A DNA stretch of 27,151 nucleotides, from positions 1 through 27,151 of the forward strand of contig CAZNYM010000024.1 in NCBI GenBank assembly GCA_964577255.1, given 5' to 3'. The notes below the pieces were generated by a model. The model saw only the letters and a list, made by a program, of their open reading frames with translations, ran no database searches and was not told the origin of the DNA. This stretch comes from Micavibrio_C sp964577255. GTDB taxonomy: Bacteria; Pseudomonadota; Alphaproteobacteria; Micavibrionales; Micavibrionaceae. Positions 22,510 through 27,151 of the stretch are shown one piece after another. Made by a program: the position numbers and the translations under genes. The number at the start of each line of letters is the position of its first letter. The stretch's first letter is position 1.

Positions 22510-22905
22510 TTACTGCGGCGGCGTCCAGGCTTCGTAATCGCCGGTGGCGCGGTCGCGCTGCCCCCCGGCCAGGACGTGCCCGGGCGGGCGGTAGGCGCCG
22601 GTGGTGCCGGTCATGTTGGGTTGATGGGGTTTCATCCACGGTTTGCGGTACGGGGAGCTTTGCACATCGGGCAGCGCGTCGCTCTGGTGATGCAACCAGC
22701 CGTGCCATTCCGGCGGCACCAGCGAAGCTTCGGGCGCACCTTTGTATCTGACCGTGCGGCGGGTGAAGCTGTAACCCGGGCGGGGCTTGGCTTCGTAATA
22801 GCGGTTGCCGTGCTGATCGGTGCCGACCAGGCGCGCGCCGGTCCAGGCCCGGATCCAGACCATATGCACGGGCGACAGCACGCCCAGGAAACTCAGAATG
22901 CCCAT
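22510..22905 (-). CDS. NDUFA12-like NADH:ubiquinone oxidoreductase accessory subunit
   Basis: Alphaproteobacterial homologue of the mitochondrial complex I 17.2-kDa subunit (NDUFA12/B17.2). It is 131 aa. Seen: WTGARLVGTDQHGNRYYE, the RRTVRYKG motif, and VPPEWHGWLHHQSDALP followed by KPWMKPHQPNMTGTTGAY, all diagnostic. In bacteria and mitochondria it belongs to the peripheral arm of complex I, alongside the NDUFS4/NDUFS6 homologues. First gene of the NDUFA12-mlaD-DUF2155 operon. GGGAAAGG lies about 11 nt before the ATG. Its presence is a strong sign of an alphaproteobacterium. No nuo genes are nearby. Confidence 0.95.
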   Translation of the reverse strand: MGILSFLGVLSPVHMVWIRAWTGARLVGTDQHGNRYYEAKPRPGYSFTRRTVRYKGAPEASLVPPEWHGWLHHQSDALPDVQSSPYRKPWMKPHQPNMTGTTGAYRPPGHVLAGGQRDRATGDYEAWTPPQ

Positions 22906-22969
22906 AAGTCGAAAACCTTTCCCGTTAAGACATGAAGGAAAGTGCGCGAAAAATCAACGGTAAAGCCGC

Positions 22970-22996
22970 TTGTGCCGCTCTTATTAATTGCATAAT
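22970..22996 (+). promoter_or_regulatory. Possible promoter of the pseudopilin-like gene
   Basis: CATAAT (22991-22996, 5/6) with TTGTGC (22970-22975) upstream at a short 15-nt spacing, or CTTGTG at 16. Initiation about 7 nt after the -10 coincides with GTG 23004, suggesting a leaderless message. Confidence 0.3.
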
Positions 22997-23003
22997 CTTA
23001 AGC

Positions 23004-23765
23004 GTGGCGCGTTTCATCCTCACCCCTTCCCCGTCTTCGTCCGGCCGCGAGCGCGGCAGCATCCTTTTTTATATTTTCATCGGCATCGCCGTGTTCGCCG
23101 CGCTCAGCTTCGCCGTTGCCAACATCATGCGTTCGGGCGGCGGCAATCCCAAGCGCGAGATCGCGAGCCTTTACGCTACCGACATCCAGCAATACGCCGA
23201 AGGCCTGCGCCGGGCGGTGCAGGCCCTGCGCATCCAGGGCATCGAGGACACCGCCATGAGCTTCGAGAACCCCATCGCCGACGATTACGACCACGCCGGC
23301 TGCACCGACGATTCCTGCCGGGTTTTCGCCAACGCGGGCGGCGGCATGGCCTATGCCGCGCCGTCGGCGGAGTGGCTCGACTCAGAGCACGCCGGCCAGC
23401 CCTATTTCGGGGCCTGGTATTTTCCGGCCAAGGTCTGCGTCGAGGGTGCGGGCAACGGCGGCAGCGGCTGCGAATCCGACAGCATCGAGAACGAGGATCT
23501 GGTCGCCCTGCTGCCCTGGGTCACCCGCGACCTGTGCCTGGTCATCAACGAGAATCTGGGCATCAGCAACCCCGGAGATGAACCGCCGCAGGCCAACAGC
23601 GACACCTGGCCCGCCGACAGCGCCAAGTTCCTGGGCAGCTACGCCGCCGAGAACTCGGTCATCAACATGGGCGGTGAAACCAGCGGCTGCTACCGCGGCA
23701 CCGCCGGCACGGGCCGCCCCGGCAGCGAAGGTTATGTCTATTTCAAGGTTCTGCTGGGCCGCTGA
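23004..23765 (+). CDS. Pseudopilin-like membrane-anchored protein, cysteine-containing, unknown function
   Basis: The N-terminus has a short basic leader ending RERG, then one hydrophobic helix SILFYIFIGIAVFAALSFAV (about 19-38). This is the layout of type IV pilins and pseudopilins (Gly before the helix) but lacks the usual Glu at +5. The rest (about 42-253) would be outside the cytoplasm; it contains CTDDSC, CVEGAGNGGSGC and two later cysteines, giving possible disulfides, and is acidic and Gly/Asn-rich. The frame is open from ATG 22932, but codons 22932-23003 are AT-rich and unlike the rest, so I prefer GTG 23004. No pilus genes adjoin. The cleavage and function are unproven. Confidence 0.72.
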   Translation: MARFILTPSPSSSGRERGSILFYIFIGIAVFAALSFAVANIMRSGGGNPKREIASLYATDIQQYAEGLRRAVQALRIQGIEDTAMSFENPIADDYDHAGCTDDSCRVFANAGGGMAYAAPSAEWLDSEHAGQPYFGAWYFPAKVCVEGAGNGGSGCESDSIENEDLVALLPWVTRDLCLVINENLGISNPGDEPPQANSDTWPADSAKFLGSYAAENSVINMGGETSGCYRGTAGTGRPGSEGYVYFKVLLGR

Positions 23766-23865
23766 TTCCCTATATTTTCCCGAATATTAGACGCTCCTCT
23801 CCGGTTTCACTGGATTTTCAGACTTGGAGTGCAAAATTAGAGGGGAGAGTGTAAGGTAAAAGGAC

Positions 23866-24246
23866 ATGATTTTCGATTATTGGAAATTAGAAATCCGCGC
23901 CGGAGATGAAGACGGCGACGACGGCGATCCGGGCCGCAATCCCGCCGAACGCCGGCAGACCGGTGTCCTGCTCAAACCCCGGCCCCGCACCAAAAAACCC
24001 TCTATGTATAAGGTGCTGATCCTGAACGACGACTACACGCCTATGGAATTCGTCATTCATGTTTTGGAAAGGTTTTTCAACAAGACTAGGCAGGAAGCGA
24101 CCGATATCATGCTGCATGTGCATCGCAAGGGCGTGGGCGTGTGCGGCATTTTCACTTACGAGGTGGCGGAAACCAAAGTGGCGCAGGTGATGGATTTCGC
24201 CCGCGCCAACGAACAGCCGCTGCAATGCACGATGGAGAAGGAGTAA
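23866..24246 (+). CDS. clpS: ATP-dependent Clp protease adaptor ClpS
   Basis: N-recognin that binds N-degron substrates (Leu, Phe, Trp, Tyr) and hands them to ClpA. It is 126 aa: a disordered acidic N-terminal extension of about 45 residues (GDEDGDDGDPGRNP) before the core. Core: MYKVLILNDDYTPMEFV (47-63) with the pocket residues N54, D55, D56 and M60; HVLERFF; IMLHVHRKGVGVCG with H86; AETKVAQVMDFAR. ATG 23866 is followed directly by plausible coding sequence; the closest purine-rich box (AAGG, about 9 nt upstream) is modest. The stop is 4 bp before clpA, the standard clpS-clpA operon. Confidence 0.95.
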   Translation: MIFDYWKLEIRAGDEDGDDGDPGRNPAERRQTGVLLKPRPRTKKPSMYKVLILNDDYTPMEFVIHVLERFFNKTRQEATDIMLHVHRKGVGVCGIFTYEVAETKVAQVMDFARANEQPLQCTMEKE

Positions 24247-24250
24247 CGCC

Positions 24251-26554
<2,304 letters not shown>

Positions 26555-26555
26555 G

Positions 26556-27151
26556 ATGACGATCCCCTTCAAGGAAAACGCCGACCCGGTCGAACGCGCT
26601 TATTATTATCTGTCCAAACGGATCATGGCCCTTAAAACGCTTGAAGCTGAACTGAAGCCGGAATTGGGTGAGGATTTTCGTCTTGATATAATTGACGAGC
26701 GCGCGCACAGCGCACAACGGCAGGAATGGTTTCCGATCATAGATGCCAGCCCTCGTCTGCGATCGATGTACTACGGCACCTACGCGCATGACTGGGTAGC
26801 AACGCGTATGCCCATTCCGGAAAGGCCTGATCCTGATTATCTCCTGGAGTATGTTAAAAAATATCATGTCGAACACCCTGATTACTTTGATGTTGCGATA
26901 TGGAAGAGCGGCATTCTTTGCGGGCTGGGGGCAGGAGGATACAAAGGAGAGCGGGAACGCGGCTTCGTATCTGTTTATATGATCGAAGGTCATCCGGACC
27001 CTGCCCACCCTCTGAAACGAAAGATTTTTAACATCGTGCATAAAGCCGCTTGCAGCTATGCCCGTGAAATGGGTGTAGACAAAGTGTGTCATCTGGGGCC
27101 CTTTTCGAAGGGTGCTCAAAAACAACTGAGCCGATTAGGCTTGAGACATGC
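26556..27151 (+). CDS. Partial gene: GNAT-like acyltransferase fold protein (3' truncated)
   Basis: Open frame from ATG 26556, one base after the clpA stop (TGA-G-ATG), running 198 codons off the window without a stop. The start reads MTIPFKENADPVERAYYYLS; then comes RAHSAQRQEWFPIID. The second half resembles a GNAT core: FDVAIWKSGILCGLGAGGY, RGFVSVYMIEGHPDP, HKAACSYAREMGVDKVCH and KQLSRLGLRH, like the acetyl-CoA-binding helix and terminal strand of that family. From about 26,640 on it is visibly AT-richer than clpA, suggesting recent arrival. Position suggests cotranscription with clpSA. The family call is a guess from pattern; that it is a gene is more secure. Confidence 0.66.
   Translation, partial: MTIPFKENADPVERAYYYLSKRIMALKTLEAELKPELGEDFRLDIIDERAHSAQRQEWFPIIDASPRLRSMYYGTYAHDWVATRMPIPERPDPDYLLEYVKKYHVEHPDYFDVAIWKSGILCGLGAGGYKGERERGFVSVYMIEGHPDPAHPLKRKIFNIVHKAACSYAREMGVDKVCHLGPFSKGAQKQLSRLGLRH

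Noticed and set aside
22932..23003. ATG 22932 as the start of the pseudopilin-like protein
   Set aside because: Codons here are AT-rich at third positions, no Shine-Dalgarno is present, and the extension would add a second odd hydrophobic patch; GTG 23004 fits better.

Overview
The window is a dense stretch (GC clearly above 55% by eye) of what looks like an alphaproteobacterial chromosome. The lineage call rests on several genes: a large-type NAD-glutamate dehydrogenase, an NDUFA12-like complex I accessory subunit, a DUF2155 protein next to mlaD, an A1-type aa3 cytochrome oxidase, and bS6-bS18-bL9 with long tails. No tRNA, rRNA, CRISPR array, insertion sequence or prophage gene was seen. The content is mostly housekeeping, with five coding sequences I do not recognise, a pseudopilin-like secreted protein, and a partial acyltransferase-like gene at the right edge.

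Layout. 1-1802: C-terminal part of NAD-glutamate dehydrogenase, running into convergent ubiA. 1.8-3.4 kb: ubiA and rsmE, divergent with 18 bp between start codons. 3.4-6.1 kb: coxB-coxA behind a hairpin-rich leader and closed by a strong terminator. 6.2-7.6 kb: pmbA/tldE. 7.6-10.3 kb: an unknown gene, a UDP-glucuronate 4-epimerase, a second unknown gene and a HAD phosphatase. 10.3-12.0 kb: fabD-fabG, in one operon with the HAD gene and the second unknown gene. 12.0-12.6 kb: an AT-rich intergenic region and a 91-codon orphan gene with a structured leader. 12.6-15.8 kb: rpsF-rpsR-rplI behind a probable S6:S18 autoregulatory leader, a terminator, then dnaB. 15.8-16.6 kb: a VanX/DdpX-like dipeptidase on the opposite strand. 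16.7-20.9 kb: mlaE-mlaF and penicillin-binding protein 1A. 21.0-22.9 kb: an unknown gene facing the NDUFA12-mlaD-DUF2155 operon. 23.0-23.8 kb: the pseudopilin-like protein. 23.9-27.2 kb: clpS-clpA and the truncated gene after them.

How the genes work together. Several groups act at the envelope: mlaE/mlaF with mlaD (inner-membrane phospholipid transporter), PBP1A and the VanX-like peptidase (peptidoglycan), UDP-glucuronate epimerase (surface polysaccharide), and fabD/fabG (fatty acids). Respiration is represented by coxB/coxA, ubiA and the NDUFA12 protein. ClpS/ClpA form an N-degron proteolysis module.

The most distinctive features are organisational. All five convergent gene pairs meet with overlapping or nearly touching stop codons. 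Several genes lack a Shine-Dalgarno sequence and have a -10-like box just upstream of the start codon, suggesting leaderless mRNAs. I found no clear new multi-gene system; the best leads are the orphan small gene with its leader, the modified VanX-like active site, the ubiA/rsmE double promoter and the bS18 tail.
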